From assembly GCF_029664245.1 (NCBI RefSeq), contig NZ_JANAIE010000005.1, positions 124,001-188,000 on the forward strand: a DNA stretch of 64,000 nucleotides, read 5' to 3'. The notes under the pieces were generated by a model. It was not told the DNA's origin. It made no database searches and saw only the letters and a program-made list of their open reading frames with translations. Each line of letters starts with the position of its first letter. Positions within the stretch are counted from its first letter, which is position 1. This DNA is from Profundicola chukchiensis (GTDB taxonomy: Bacteria; Bacteroidota; Bacteroidia; Flavobacteriales; Weeksellaceae). The position numbers and the translations under genes are program-made. Positions 36,860 to 45,350 of the stretch are shown here, one piece after another.

Positions 36860-37795
36860 ATGGAGGATGCAAATAACAAGCGGTGGATTATAATTTACTC
36901 GATTACGGCAATCGTGCTGTTGGTGATAAATTATATTTTAGACCTTCCCGTGTTTGATCATTGGGAGCATTTTGAGTCTTTAGAAAGGTTTATTCCGTTT
37001 GTGAAGAACTTAATGATTGCGCTGTTCTTTATTTCTCTCATATTTTTAATTGGAAAAGTTGTAACGCGCATTGTCAATAAACAGAACTATTTAGAAGGAG
37101 ATAAATATAATTTAAATCGCATCGTTCGGTTTTTATCGATTGTATTTAGTTTAATTATTGCGGCTTCATTTATGTTCCAAAACCTTTTAGCTGCAGCGGT
37201 TTCCTTCGGTTTGATTACCTTGGTTTTGGGTTTTGCTTTGCAGCAACCTATTACTTCCTTCATTGCTTGGGTTTATTTAATTTTTAGAAGATCGTATTTG
37301 GTTGGCGATAGAATTCAAATCAAGAATTTTAGAGGAGATGTGGTTGAAATCGGCTATTTAGACACGTCTATTTTAGAGTGTAATGGTGATTATTTGGGCA
37401 ATGACCGGTCAAGTGGAAGGGTAGTGCGTTTCCCAAATAGTTTAATTTTAAGAGAGGAAATTATCAACTACTCTGGACCTCAAACACCTTTTATTTGGAA
37501 TGAAACCGCATTGCAGGTGGCTTTTACCAGCGATATGGAATTTATTGAAAAAACATTGTTAGAAGCTGCCATTGAGGATTTTAAAAAACGCTATCCAAAA
37601 TATGTAAGTAGTCCACGTTGGGAGCCTGCTGTTTATTTTAGGGTAAATGAACGCGCTTGGATGGAAGCCGTGATTTCTTATCCTGTAATGCCTAGAGATA
37701 CAACGATTCGTAGAAATGCTATTTTAAAATTAGCTTTAAATAAATTAAATGCTGCAGCTTCTAAAGTTCAATTTCCGGAAGGTAGTTTACGCTAG
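36860..37795 (+). CDS. MscS family mechanosensitive channel
   Basis: 311 aa. Four hydrophobic segments; the last (AAAVSFGLITLVLGFALQQP) has the Gly/Ala packing of the MscS pore helix TM3, followed by the beta domain (SYLVGDRIQIKNFRGDVVE). It is a small MscS-like channel that releases solutes on osmotic downshock. Its stop is one base from the converging small membrane gene. Confidence 0.9.
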   Translation: MEDANNKRWIIIYSITAIVLLVINYILDLPVFDHWEHFESLERFIPFVKNLMIALFFISLIFLIGKVVTRIVNKQNYLEGDKYNLNRIVRFLSIVFSLIIAASFMFQNLLAAAVSFGLITLVLGFALQQPITSFIAWVYLIFRRSYLVGDRIQIKNFRGDVVEIGYLDTSILECNGDYLGNDRSSGRVVRFPNSLILREEIINYSGPQTPFIWNETALQVAFTSDMEFIEKTLLEAAIEDFKKRYPKYVSSPRWEPAVYFRVNERAWMEAVISYPVMPRDTTIRRNAILKLALNKLNAAASKVQFPEGSLR

Positions 37796-37796
37796 A

Positions 37797-38099
37797 TTAT
37801 TTCTTAAAACTTGCATAGTTAATTCCAATATAGATGAACATGGAAGCTGTTGCTATAAGATGAATCCAAATATCATCAACGTTTAATACAATAGAAAGAA
37901 TAATAGCAAGAACGTACAGAAAACACGCATTGCCCATCACATTTCCGACTTGCTGTATGTTATATTTATCGCTATAATCATTTTTCACAGGGTGGTAATC
38001 ATTTAATCCAGCAATCAACTGATGCATTTTTTTGTATTTGATTAAATAGCCTAAAAGCCCAATAAAGAAAGCAATCAAAAGATGAATAATGATTTCCAT
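37797..38099 (-). CDS. Small membrane protein of unknown function
   Basis: 100 aa with three hydrophobic segments (about 1-20, 52-72, 76-95). A soluble loop (KKMHQLIAGLNDYHPVKNDY) lies between the first two, as in DUF3784-type proteins; that comparison is tentative. It follows the aldo/keto reductase gene by 9 bases on the same strand. Confidence 0.7.
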   Translation of the reverse strand: MEIIIHLLIAFFIGLLGYLIKYKKMHQLIAGLNDYHPVKNDYSDKYNIQQVGNVMGNACFLYVLAIILSIVLNVDDIWIHLIATASMFIYIGINYASFKK

Positions 38100-38108
38100 A
38101 GTTGAATT

Positions 38109-38975
38109 TTATGGTACTTTATGTCCTTGGCTAGCAACCAAAAGACTGAACCAATCTTCTAGTTCTAAATCAATTTTCAAGGCTTTATTGGCATTTAAGA
38201 TTCTCTCTTTATTGGTCGTTCCAATCACAGGCGAAACTTGAGAAGGATGTTTTAAAATCCAACTTAATAAAATTCCATCTTCAGAAATATCATATTTCTC
38301 AGCCAAATCTTTTAAAAGTGGTTTTATACGTTGAGTTGCTTCATTATCTTGTTTAAAAACACTTCCAAGCGGACTCCAACTCATCGGTTGAATATCTTTC
38401 AGCATCATTTGATCAAGACTTCCGTTGTGCATCGCCGAATGTTGCGTTAAGGAAAACTCGATTTGATTTACTTCAACCTTTATCTGACTCGAAATTAACT
38501 CTACTTGAGAAGTTGTGAAATTAGAAACACCAAATTGCTTGATTTTACCACTTTCTTTTAAACTCGCAATGGCTTCTGCAATTTCCTCTGGATGCATTAA
38601 TGGGCTGGGTCTGTGCAGTAAAAAAGTATCTAAATAATCGGTTTTTAGATTTCTTAAAGATTCTTCAGCACTCCAAATAATGTAATCTTTAGAATAGTCA
38701 TAATGCTTAATTTTATTGTCGCGTGAATTTCCAACATATTGAATTCCACATTTAGAAATCAATTGGATTTTTTCGCGCTCGATTCCACTTTCTTTTAAAG
38801 CTTTTCCAAATTGACTTTCGGTGGTGTAATCACCATAAATATCAGCATGATCAAAAGTATTATTGCCATTTTCGGTGCAAAATTGAATTAAATCTGCTTG
38901 TTCTTTTGTAGATAATTGTTTGCCCCAATTTCCCCAAGACATACATCCGATAATGATTTTTGATTGCTGTGCCAT
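38109..38975 (-). CDS. Aldo/keto reductase
   Basis: 288 aa TIM-barrel reductase. The catalytic Asp/Tyr are in NNTFDHADIYGDYTTES, the Lys is near KIQLISKCG, and the His is in DTFLLHRPSP. The NADPH-site segment appears near the end (VSPVIGTTNKERI). Nearest the YdhF branch. It should reduce a small carbonyl compound using NADPH; the substrate is not evident. Confidence 0.9.
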   Translation of the reverse strand: MAQQSKIIIGCMSWGNWGKQLSTKEQADLIQFCTENGNNTFDHADIYGDYTTESQFGKALKESGIEREKIQLISKCGIQYVGNSRDNKIKHYDYSKDYIIWSAEESLRNLKTDYLDTFLLHRPSPLMHPEEIAEAIASLKESGKIKQFGVSNFTTSQVELISSQIKVEVNQIEFSLTQHSAMHNGSLDQMMLKDIQPMSWSPLGSVFKQDNEATQRIKPLLKDLAEKYDISEDGILLSWILKHPSQVSPVIGTTNKERILNANKALKIDLELEDWFSLLVASQGHKVP

Positions 38976-39127
38976 TTTATGATTTTAAATTAATTCCGAG
39001 TTTATAAAAGCCAAGTTAATTAATCTTAGTTAAAATTTCAGTTTTGAAATTTAGAAATGAAGAATTTGATAGGGATTTAAAATTTAGAATGTTATAAATT
39101 GAGGCATTCAATCAATGATTTAAAAAT

Positions 39128-40117
39128 ATGCGAACTATAATTTTTTCAGTTTTAATGTTGCTGTCGACTTGGCTCATAGGTCAAGAAAAATATGTTTTGG
39201 TAATTCATGGTGGCGCGGGAAGTATTAGTAAAGAAAACATAAGTCCTGCAGAAGCTATAGCTTATAAAGCGAAGTTAGAAGAAGCTTTAAAGGCGGGTTA
39301 TGCTGAAATACAACAAGGAAAAACAAGTTTAGAAGCGGTGACTGCGGCTATTATGGTGATGGAGAATTCTCCTTTATTTAATGCCGGAAAAGGAGCTGTT
39401 TTCACGCATGATGGTAGAAATGAGTTAGATGCTTCCATTATGTATGGTAAAACTGAAAATGCAGGAGCAGTAGCTGGGGTTACCAATGTCAAAAATCCAA
39501 TTTTGGCGGCAAGAGCTGTTATGGATCATTCGCCACATGTGATGTTGAGTCGAAAAGGAGCTGAGAAATTTGCTTTTGAACAAGGCTTAGAAATTGTGAG
39601 TCCGGTTTATTTCTGGACTGAAGACAGGTTTAAATCTTTGCAAAATATCTTAGAAAAAGAAGAAAAGAAAGATTTATCTGCCATTGACAAAGAATATCCA
39701 GATTGGAAATTTGGGACAGTAGGAGCAGTTGCATTGGATAAAGAAGGGAATATAGCCGCCGGAACTTCTACGGGCGGTATGACCAATAAGAAATGGGCTA
39801 GGATAGGAGATTCGCCGATCATTGGTGCGGGAACTTACGCAAACAAAGAAGTGGGCGTTTCTAGTACAGGTTGGGGAGAGTTTTATATCCGAAGTGTAGC
39901 AGCTTATGATGTTGCAGCAAGAATGATGTATGCCAATCAATCAGTAGATGAAAGTGTAGCTGCGGTTCTAGCGCATATTGCTGAATTAGGTGGAAACGGA
40001 GGAATGATTGCCTTAGATAAAAATGGAAATGTTGCTATGGATTTTAATACTTCAGGAATGTTTAGGGGAACTGTAACACATGATGGTAAAATAGAGGTAA
40101 AACTCTATGCTAAGTGA
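39128..40117 (+). CDS. Secreted isoaspartyl peptidase/type III L-asparaginase
   Basis: 329 aa with a signal peptide (MRTIIFSVLMLLSTWLIGQ). N-terminal nucleophile hydrolase: HGGAGSI at the start of the mature chain, autocleavage and catalysis at Thr197 in FGTVGAV, with TSTGGM (213-218) and GDSPIIGAGTYA after it. It is made as a precursor that cleaves itself into two chains, then hydrolyses L-asparagine or beta-aspartyl dipeptides in the periplasm. Consistent with the other exported peptidases here. Confidence 0.92.
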   Translation: MRTIIFSVLMLLSTWLIGQEKYVLVIHGGAGSISKENISPAEAIAYKAKLEEALKAGYAEIQQGKTSLEAVTAAIMVMENSPLFNAGKGAVFTHDGRNELDASIMYGKTENAGAVAGVTNVKNPILAARAVMDHSPHVMLSRKGAEKFAFEQGLEIVSPVYFWTEDRFKSLQNILEKEEKKDLSAIDKEYPDWKFGTVGAVALDKEGNIAAGTSTGGMTNKKWARIGDSPIIGAGTYANKEVGVSSTGWGEFYIRSVAAYDVAARMMYANQSVDESVAAVLAHIAELGGNGGMIALDKNGNVAMDFNTSGMFRGTVTHDGKIEVKLYAK

Positions 40118-40211
40118 TTTAATTGGGTATAAATAGGTAAATAATTCAATTTCAAGTTAATTTGTAATCACATGATATTTAGATGGATATTTATTTTTAA
40201 TCATTTACAAA

Positions 40212-40244
40212 CGACTATAAGCGAGAGTAAATACTTTATAGTCG
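40212..40244. repeat. Inverted repeat upstream of the first ssb gene
   Basis: CGACTATAA-N15-TTATAGTCG, a perfect 9-bp pair. In the second copy (41215-41247) only the outer CGAC/GTCG and some inner bases remain paired. Confidence 0.7.
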
Positions 40245-40278
40245 ACTTTGCTAATTGACAGTTCTGATATTTGCGGTA

Positions 40279-40304
40279 GAAAGTTTAAGTTAAAATATAC
40301 TTTC
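40279..40304. repeat. GAAAGT/ACTTTC inverted repeat, first ssb copy
   Basis: Six-base arms separated by 14 bases. The same position ahead of the second ssb gene has seven-base arms, so the pairing is conserved although loop bases differ. A candidate operator. Confidence 0.55.
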
Positions 40305-40344
40305 ACACTTTGTAACTAATTGTTTAACCAAAAATTTAGAAATC

Positions 40345-40767
40345 ATGAGTATCAAGAACAAAGTACAGTTAGTAGGTCACGTAGGACAAAATCCAGAAAT
40401 CAAAGAATTTGGAGATTCTGGTAAATTAGCAAGATTCAGTCTTGCCACGAACGAAGGCTACAGAAACAAGGAAGGTCAATGGGTAGAACAAACCAGCTGG
40501 CATAACCTTATAGGATGGAGGTTTGTTGCCGAACGAATTGAGAAATATGTTCAAAAAGGAGCCTATGTAATGATTGAAGGTAAATTAGTCAATCGCGACT
40601 ATACCGACAAGGATAATGTAAAACGTTATATCACAGAAGTAGAAGTTGAAAACTTTTTGATCTTGGATAAGAAAAGCGCTGATAGCGCTGGATCTTATCA
40701 ATCCAATGGAACATCATCGGAAAATGTAATTAAAGCTTCAGAAGAAGACGAGAATTTTCCATTCTAG
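40345..40767 (+). CDS. ssb: Single-stranded DNA-binding protein
   Basis: 140 aa. OB-fold over residues 1-110 (KVQLVGHVGQNPEIKEF, KLARFSLATNE, WHNLIGWRFVAERIEKYVQK), with the invariant Trp residues of SSB. A short linker of about 15 residues leads to the acidic C-terminal tip EDENFPF, which recruits partner proteins. It coats ssDNA in replication and repair. First of two paralogous genes; a terminator follows, so they are separate transcripts. Confidence 0.92.
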   Translation: MSIKNKVQLVGHVGQNPEIKEFGDSGKLARFSLATNEGYRNKEGQWVEQTSWHNLIGWRFVAERIEKYVQKGAYVMIEGKLVNRDYTDKDNVKRYITEVEVENFLILDKKSADSAGSYQSNGTSSENVIKASEEDENFPF

Positions 40768-40790
40768 GATTCTAATTTTAATATGGATTG

Positions 40791-40827
40791 AAACTTCCTT
40801 TTCAATTATGAAAAGGAAGTTTTTTTA
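40791..40827 (+). terminator. Terminator after the first ssb gene
   Basis: AAACTTCCTTTTC / GAAAAGGAAGTTT stem, 6-base loop, T7 tail, 24 bases after the stop at 40767. Confidence 0.9.
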
Positions 40828-41206
40828 TTGAATAAATTCATTTAGAATGAAGCTGGAACCTTATTTTATAGTTTGTAATCAGTTCTATAATGAGGTATGA
40901 ATAGAATTTTTAACTTGGTTGGCTCTCGGTTAATTGTAGAGAGGTTAGCTTTTATTTTTGACTAACTAACAGCATTCTAAAAATAATATAATTAGCGTAG
41001 AAGCTGATATGAAGGTTCAATTATAACATGGCAACTTTTTATCTCATTTGAGTTAGATAAGTGATCTTTTTTATTGCCTAGAAATGTTTGATAGATTGGA
41101 AATCAAAACTTTAAATTAGGAGGAATATGAAAATTTCAATTAATATTTGCTTTAATTAAATTTTGTGTATATTATTATAAATCAGTTTATTAAAAGTTTT
41201 CAAGCG
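40828..41206. other. Non-coding stretch between the two ssb units
   Basis: About 380 AT-rich bases with no gene, repeat or hairpin that I can support. It is not part of the duplicated unit. Confidence 0.5.
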
Positions 41207-41347
41207 TTTGCAAACGACTATAAACGAGAGTAAATGTTTTAATGTCGACTTAGGTAAATAGAGGTTCTGATATTTGCAGTAGAAAGTTCAACTCAAAATA
41301 AACTTTCACACTTTGTAACTAATTGTTTAACCAAAAATTTAGAAATC
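41207..41347 (+). promoter_or_regulatory. Control region of the second ssb gene
   Basis: Repeats 40204-40344. The last ~46 bases before the ATG are essentially identical to the first copy, while the middle is more diverged. The GAAAGTT/AACTTTC inverted repeat at 41282-41307 is retained. Confidence 0.8.
41282..41307. repeat. GAAAGTT/AACTTTC inverted repeat, second ssb copy
   Basis: Seven-base arms with a 12-base loop at the position equivalent to 40279-40304, conserved in pairing. Confidence 0.55.
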
Positions 41348-41770
41348 ATGAGTATCAGAAACAAAGTACAGTTAGTAGGTCACGTAGGTCAAACACCAGA
41401 CATCAAGAATTTCGGAGATTCTGGTAAATTAGCAAGATTCAGTCTTGCCACGAACGAAAGCTACAGAAGTAAAAATGGTGAGTGGATAGAAAACACCATT
41501 TGGCACAATCTCATAGGATGGAGGTTTGTTGCAGAAAGAATTGAGAAACAAGTTCAAAAGGGAACTTATGTAATGGTTGAGGGTAGATTAGTCAATCGCG
41601 ACTATACCGACAAGGATAATGTTAAGCGTTATATCACGGAAGTTGAGGTTAGATCTTTTATGGTGTTAGACAAGAAAAGCTCCAATGGGAGTAAGGATAC
41701 AGTCCAGCGGGTGAATAATACGCGTGACTTCTATAAAGCTCCGGTGGATGATGACGGTTTGCCTTTCTAA
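41348..41770 (+). CDS. ssb: Single-stranded DNA-binding protein, second paralogue
   Basis: 140 aa, the same length as the first paralogue. The first ~110 residues differ at roughly 20 positions, mostly conservative; the linker is unrelated (SNGSKDTVQRVNNTRDF). The acidic tip is DDDGLPF. The two intact OB-folds and tips suggest both are functional. It may be expressed differently or form mixed tetramers, which is inference. Confidence 0.92.
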   Translation: MSIRNKVQLVGHVGQTPDIKNFGDSGKLARFSLATNESYRSKNGEWIENTIWHNLIGWRFVAERIEKQVQKGTYVMVEGRLVNRDYTDKDNVKRYITEVEVRSFMVLDKKSSNGSKDTVQRVNNTRDFYKAPVDDDGLPF

Positions 41771-41792
41771 GGGTTTGAGATTTGATTAAACC

Positions 41793-41834
41793 AAAAGCTG
41801 TACTTTAATCTGTTAGATTAAAGTGCAGCTTTTA
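41793..41834. terminator. Terminator between the second ssb gene and the GNAT gene
   Basis: AAAAGCTGtACTTTAATC / GATTAAAGTgCAGCTTTT, an 18-bp stem with one mismatch, five-base loop and flanking A/T runs between converging genes. Probably works both ways. Confidence 0.85.
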
Positions 41835-41865
41835 TTTTGATATGATAAAATAGAGGTGGATTCAA

Positions 41866-42303
41866 TTAAATACTTCTTGTCATCAAGTAAAGATGAAAGT
41901 CCTTTTCCCAATAATCAAATTGAATTTCCTTGAGTTTAAATCCCATCTTTTCATAAAATTTATAAGTCAATTGAGTTGTTCTAACTCTAATGGAGTGTAA
42001 ATCTTTTTTGGATTGAATATGTTCCAATCTGTGCTGCATAAGCTGACTACCGATTCCTTTTTTGTGATGAAGAGGATGAATGAAATCCCATGAAATAATA
42101 GCTGTATGGTTGTCATACTCGTAGTTAATTCCTCCTGCACCCAAAATTTCATTATTGTTCTCAAAAACAAAGTAATCCTCAATTTCATTTTCGAGATAAT
42201 GGACTAAATCCATTTCTTCTTTAGGATGAAAATACATTGGAACGTTCAACTTGAAAAGCTGAATAATTTTATTCTGATCCTTTGTATTGTATCTTCTAAT
42301 CAC
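41866..42303 (-). CDS. GNAT family N-acetyltransferase
   Basis: 145 aa GNAT fold with the acetyl-CoA loop HHKKGIGSQLMQHRL (about 78-92) and TYKFYEKMGF motif B. Preceding strand IISWDFIHPL is typical. Substrate unknown. Its ATG overlaps the stop of the DUF1648 gene by four bases, so they are coupled. Confidence 0.9.
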   Translation of the reverse strand: MIRRYNTKDQNKIIQLFKLNVPMYFHPKEEMDLVHYLENEIEDYFVFENNNEILGAGGINYEYDNHTAIISWDFIHPLHHKKGIGSQLMQHRLEHIQSKKDLHSIRVRTTQLTYKFYEKMGFKLKEIQFDYWEKDFHLYLMTRSI

Positions 42304-42797
42304 TTGATTTTACTAGCTTGTATTAAGTATATAATAATGGGAACGAAAGTTAAAAGAAAAGTTCCAGGCAAAAACCAAACTCCAAAAATGTTTTTATGGT
42401 GTAACGCAACATAAATTGTTTCGAAAGTAATGGCGAAAAAGAGAATATTGATAAATAATTTTAAATATCTCATCAGGCGTGTCGACAGTTGATAATGTGC
42501 TTCGGCATTCTCTTCGGTGATTTCACCAAGATAATTAAATAAATGAGGGAATTTGTTTAATACAGTTTGACCTATAAATAATAGGGTGGCAACTATCGGA
42601 AGCCAAATAATTGTAGATTTTGGGCCTGTGCCATCTACGTTTCCTGCTCCATTGAAGTGAGTTGGAATTATGGATGGTAAGTCTTTATAGTTTACAAATA
42701 CCCAGAACCAAATCGCAATTAAAGTTAGCCAACCAACAACTTCTAAAATGTAGTCGGTAGTGGTTAATTTTAAATTGAGTCTTGGTCGTGAATTCAT
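42300..42797 (-). CDS. DUF1648 (SdpI-like) membrane protein
   Basis: 165 aa with four hydrophobic segments. The DUF1648 signature LPSIIPTHFNGAGNVDG lies after the first helix. Related SdpI proteins are immunity or signalling proteins, but most DUF1648 members have no known role. First gene of a coupled pair with the GNAT. Confidence 0.88.
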   Translation of the reverse strand: MNSRPRLNLKLTTTDYILEVVGWLTLIAIWFWVFVNYKDLPSIIPTHFNGAGNVDGTGPKSTIIWLPIVATLLFIGQTVLNKFPHLFNYLGEITEENAEAHYQLSTRLMRYLKLFINILFFAITFETIYVALHHKNIFGVWFLPGTFLLTFVPIIIYLIQASKIK

Positions 42798-42909
42798 AAT
42801 TCAAAGTGGATGATGAATTTGATTAAATTTTAATAATCCTTTCTAAGAGATTCAAAATTAAATATACAAAAAGAATCAAATTTCGAGGTTTTATTTTGGC
42901 TTTAAGTCT

Positions 42910-42917
42910 TAATTTTG
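42910..42917 (+). promoter_or_regulatory. -7 promoter box for the EamA transporter gene
   Basis: TAATTTTG, matching TAnnTTTG, ends 13 bases before the ATG at 42931, so the leader is short. Confidence 0.5.
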
Positions 42918-42930
42918 CAGGTTAAATTTT

Positions 42931-43800
42931 ATGGCCATGACAAAACCAAGAATTGCACTAGCTATTGGTATTATTTGTATATCAATATTTCCAATTTTGG
43001 TGAAATTAAATCTATCTCCAGGCTTGGTTTCGGCCTTTTATCGAGTAGCCATTGCAGCAGCTCTATTAATTCCATATGTCTTAATCACAAAGCAATTTAA
43101 GTGGCCTTCTAAAAATTTATTATTACTATCTATTTTGTGTGGTCTAATATTCGGACTCGACATTGGAGTTTGGAATATTGCTATTCAAGGTTCGACTGCA
43201 ACACAAGCCACTTTGTTGACTAATTTATCACCTGTTTGGGTTGGAATAGGTTCATTTTTATTTTTAAAAGATAAACCCAAAATCAACTTTTGGATAGGTA
43301 CTGTATTCGCTTTGTTGGGGATGGTTTTACTCGTCGGTTCTGAGATTTTCCTAGAGCTCGATTTTAATTTAGCTTTTATTTTCGCCATGCTCTCTGGTGT
43401 TCTATATGCGATTTATATGTTGTTGAGTAAGCGTGTGTTAAGTGAGGTAGAAGTGATGAGTTTTATGTCCATAACCATGCTTTCATCTACGATAGCTTTA
43501 GGGATTTTGAGTTTAGCATTTAATGAGCCTTTTACAGGTTTTTCACAAATGGGTTGGTTGTCATTGTTGGTGCAAGGTGTTGTGTGTCAGTTAACAGCGT
43601 GGCTGCTTATTAGTTATGCAACACAGCATATTCGCGCCACCAGAGTGTCGATTAGTTTATTAGGACAAGCGGTGCTTGCTTCCTTTCTAGCATGGTGGTT
43701 TTTGGATGAACAGGTAACGCTTCAAATGGCTTTAGGTGGAATTATCCTTCTCCTTGGAATCCGACTTACCTTTTACGAAAAACCAATAATTAAGAGATAG
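42931..43800 (+). CDS. EamA/DMT family transporter
   Basis: 289 aa with ten predicted helices formed by two EamA repeats of five (first repeat to ~140, second ~145-285). The LTNLSPVWVGIGSFLFLKD and SISLLGQAVLASFLAWWFL segments are the conserved ends of each repeat. Inner-membrane exporter of amino acids or other metabolites; substrate unknown. A second ATG six bases later (42937) is also possible. Confidence 0.9.
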   Translation: MAMTKPRIALAIGIICISIFPILVKLNLSPGLVSAFYRVAIAAALLIPYVLITKQFKWPSKNLLLLSILCGLIFGLDIGVWNIAIQGSTATQATLLTNLSPVWVGIGSFLFLKDKPKINFWIGTVFALLGMVLLVGSEIFLELDFNLAFIFAMLSGVLYAIYMLLSKRVLSEVEVMSFMSITMLSSTIALGILSLAFNEPFTGFSQMGWLSLLVQGVVCQLTAWLLISYATQHIRATRVSISLLGQAVLASFLAWWFLDEQVTLQMALGGIILLLGIRLTFYEKPIIKR

Positions 43801-43801
43801 T

Positions 43802-44857
43802 TTATTCCTCTTCTTTAGCTGCTTCTTCGCCTTCATCAATAAGTTCTTCAACTTCCTCTTTCTCTTCTTTCTCCATTCTTTTATCTGAATGATCTACAGA
43901 AGAAGTAACAGAAAAAGTTGAGAAAATAGGTAAGTGATCCGAACCAATATCTGGAAGGATTTTGATGCTATTCACAACGATTTCTTTAGATGAATAAAGT
44001 AAATCAATAGGAAACCTAAAAATACTCGGTCTTACCGGAAAGGTTCCTAGAATTCCTTTACCAATTCTTGCGTCATTAAGATTAGAAATTTCAGCAAATA
44101 ACTTTGAACTTCTGGACCAGCAAACCGAATTGAAATCACCTGCAACCAAAGAAGGTTCCTCTTGTTTTACAATCAATTTTGCTAATTGCATTAACTCTCC
44201 ATCCTTTTGACGCGAGCTTGGTTTTTCAGTAGGACTTGGTGGTGGTGGATGGAATCCCCAAAATACAAATCTATGATTTTTACTGTCCTCTAAATGAGCT
44301 TCAATGGCAGGTCTATCATCAACTAAAAATTGATGTTCTTTGATTTTATTTACTTTTAATTTAGTGTAAAGATGCATTCCATAGCGATTCTCATAAGGTG
44401 CTTTTAGAAAGTTTGGCAGTTGATCTTCTATGGCTTCTAAAGCTTTTTCCCAAGCTTTGTTGGTCTCCATCGTTAATAAAATATCCGGCTGATATTCGCG
44501 AACTAAATCAATTAATTTTTGATAATCGGTGTTGCTTTGAAGAACATTTACACTTAATAAAGTTACTTCGTGTTGAGGTTTTTCTCCAGATTTACGGAAA
44601 TAATGTGTCGGTAAAAATGGAAGAATAATATAAGCTTGATAAAGAATAGAAATTCCTAAAAGAACTTGCCCGATGAGTATTTCATTAGTGAATTCATCGA
44701 AATAAAAGAAACTAGCAATTAATATAATCAGCATCAGAAACAAAACCTGAATCCTAACATAATCGAATATGCGTGCCGACCAATGAGTGATGGTTGTCGA
44801 AGGCAAAAAACTCATTAGAAATAGTAAAACTGCTAAAACAATAAAAGTGATCGTCAT
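43802..44857 (-). CDS. Membrane-anchored endonuclease/exonuclease/phosphatase domain protein
   Basis: 351 aa from the ATG at 44857; an upstream TTG at 44893 also opens the frame. N-terminal helices (about 1-75) anchor it. The catalytic EEP domain follows: NVLQSNTDYQKL, PDILLTMETNKAW (metal-binding Glu), GDFNSVCWS and the final SDHLPIFSTF His. It ends in an acidic tail rich in Glu (EKEEKEEVEELIDEGEE). It may hydrolyse a phosphodiester outside or inside the membrane face; the substrate cannot be told from sequence. Confidence 0.88.
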   Translation of the reverse strand: MTITFIVLAVLLFLMSFLPSTTITHWSARIFDYVRIQVLFLMLIILIASFFYFDEFTNEILIGQVLLGISILYQAYIILPFLPTHYFRKSGEKPQHEVTLLSVNVLQSNTDYQKLIDLVREYQPDILLTMETNKAWEKALEAIEDQLPNFLKAPYENRYGMHLYTKLKVNKIKEHQFLVDDRPAIEAHLEDSKNHRFVFWGFHPPPPSPTEKPSSRQKDGELMQLAKLIVKQEEPSLVAGDFNSVCWSRSSKLFAEISNLNDARIGKGILGTFPVRPSIFRFPIDLLYSSKEIVVNSIKILPDIGSDHLPIFSTFSVTSSVDHSDKRMEKEEKEEVEELIDEGEEAAKEEE

Positions 44858-45033
44858 TGAATTTCTAATTATTCTGAGACTAAATATAAGCAACTAATGT
44901 CATCTAGTGCAAAATTAAGATGATTTAAATGTTAAACTAACTGAAATACAGTTCGTTCATTTAAGTTGTTAAGCTTTTTAAATTATAAAATTTAAACAAA
45001 GATTTCTTTTTAGTTAAAACAAATCAATAAGAC

Positions 45034-45339
45034 TCATTTTTTGCGAGCTTCAATTTTATTCTTAATCAAGGAAATTAAGATCAAAAATAATCCACCACCT
45101 ATGAAAGAAACAATGAAATTAATCAAGAGTAGGATATAATCTACAGTGCCAGATTCCATAATCATTTTAGGTGAAAAACCGAGTCTTCCAAATGATTTAA
45201 TGAATAAAATACTTCCAAATACACCAAGGATGGTATTTCCGGTTAAGCCCAACGAATACTTTTTCAGAATTAATCCTGTGAAATTCGATCCTAGAATTCC
45301 CATTAAAATACCAGCTAATGAAATGAATGAAGCAATCAA
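45034..45339 (-). CDS. Small membrane protein linked to cydAB
   Basis: 101 aa with three hydrophobic segments, weakly like GlsB/YeaQ stress membrane proteins (GNTILGVFGSILFI, then FIVSFIGGGLFLILISLI). It begins 11 bases after the end of cydB on the same strand, so it is probably the third gene of the oxidase operon. It is too long to be CydX (about 37 aa). Function unknown. Confidence 0.7.
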   Translation of the reverse strand: MIASFISLAGILMGILGSNFTGLILKKYSLGLTGNTILGVFGSILFIKSFGRLGFSPKMIMESGTVDYILLLINFIVSFIGGGLFLILISLIKNKIEARKK

Positions 45340-45350
45340 TTTAATCTTTT

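Larger units (their letters stand above)
40204..40344 (+). promoter_or_regulatory. Control region of the first ssb gene
   Basis: 141 bases that recur at 41207-41347 ahead of the second ssb gene at a constant offset of 1003 bases with no net indel. Shared elements include CACTTTGTAACTAATTGTTT just before the ATG and GATATTTGC near 40266. It contains inverted repeats 40212-40244 and 40279-40304. Confidence 0.8.

Noticed and set aside
40345-41770. Two ssb genes as a phage or plasmid remnant
   Set aside because: No phage structural, replication or integration gene nearby; shared control regions fit a local duplication better.
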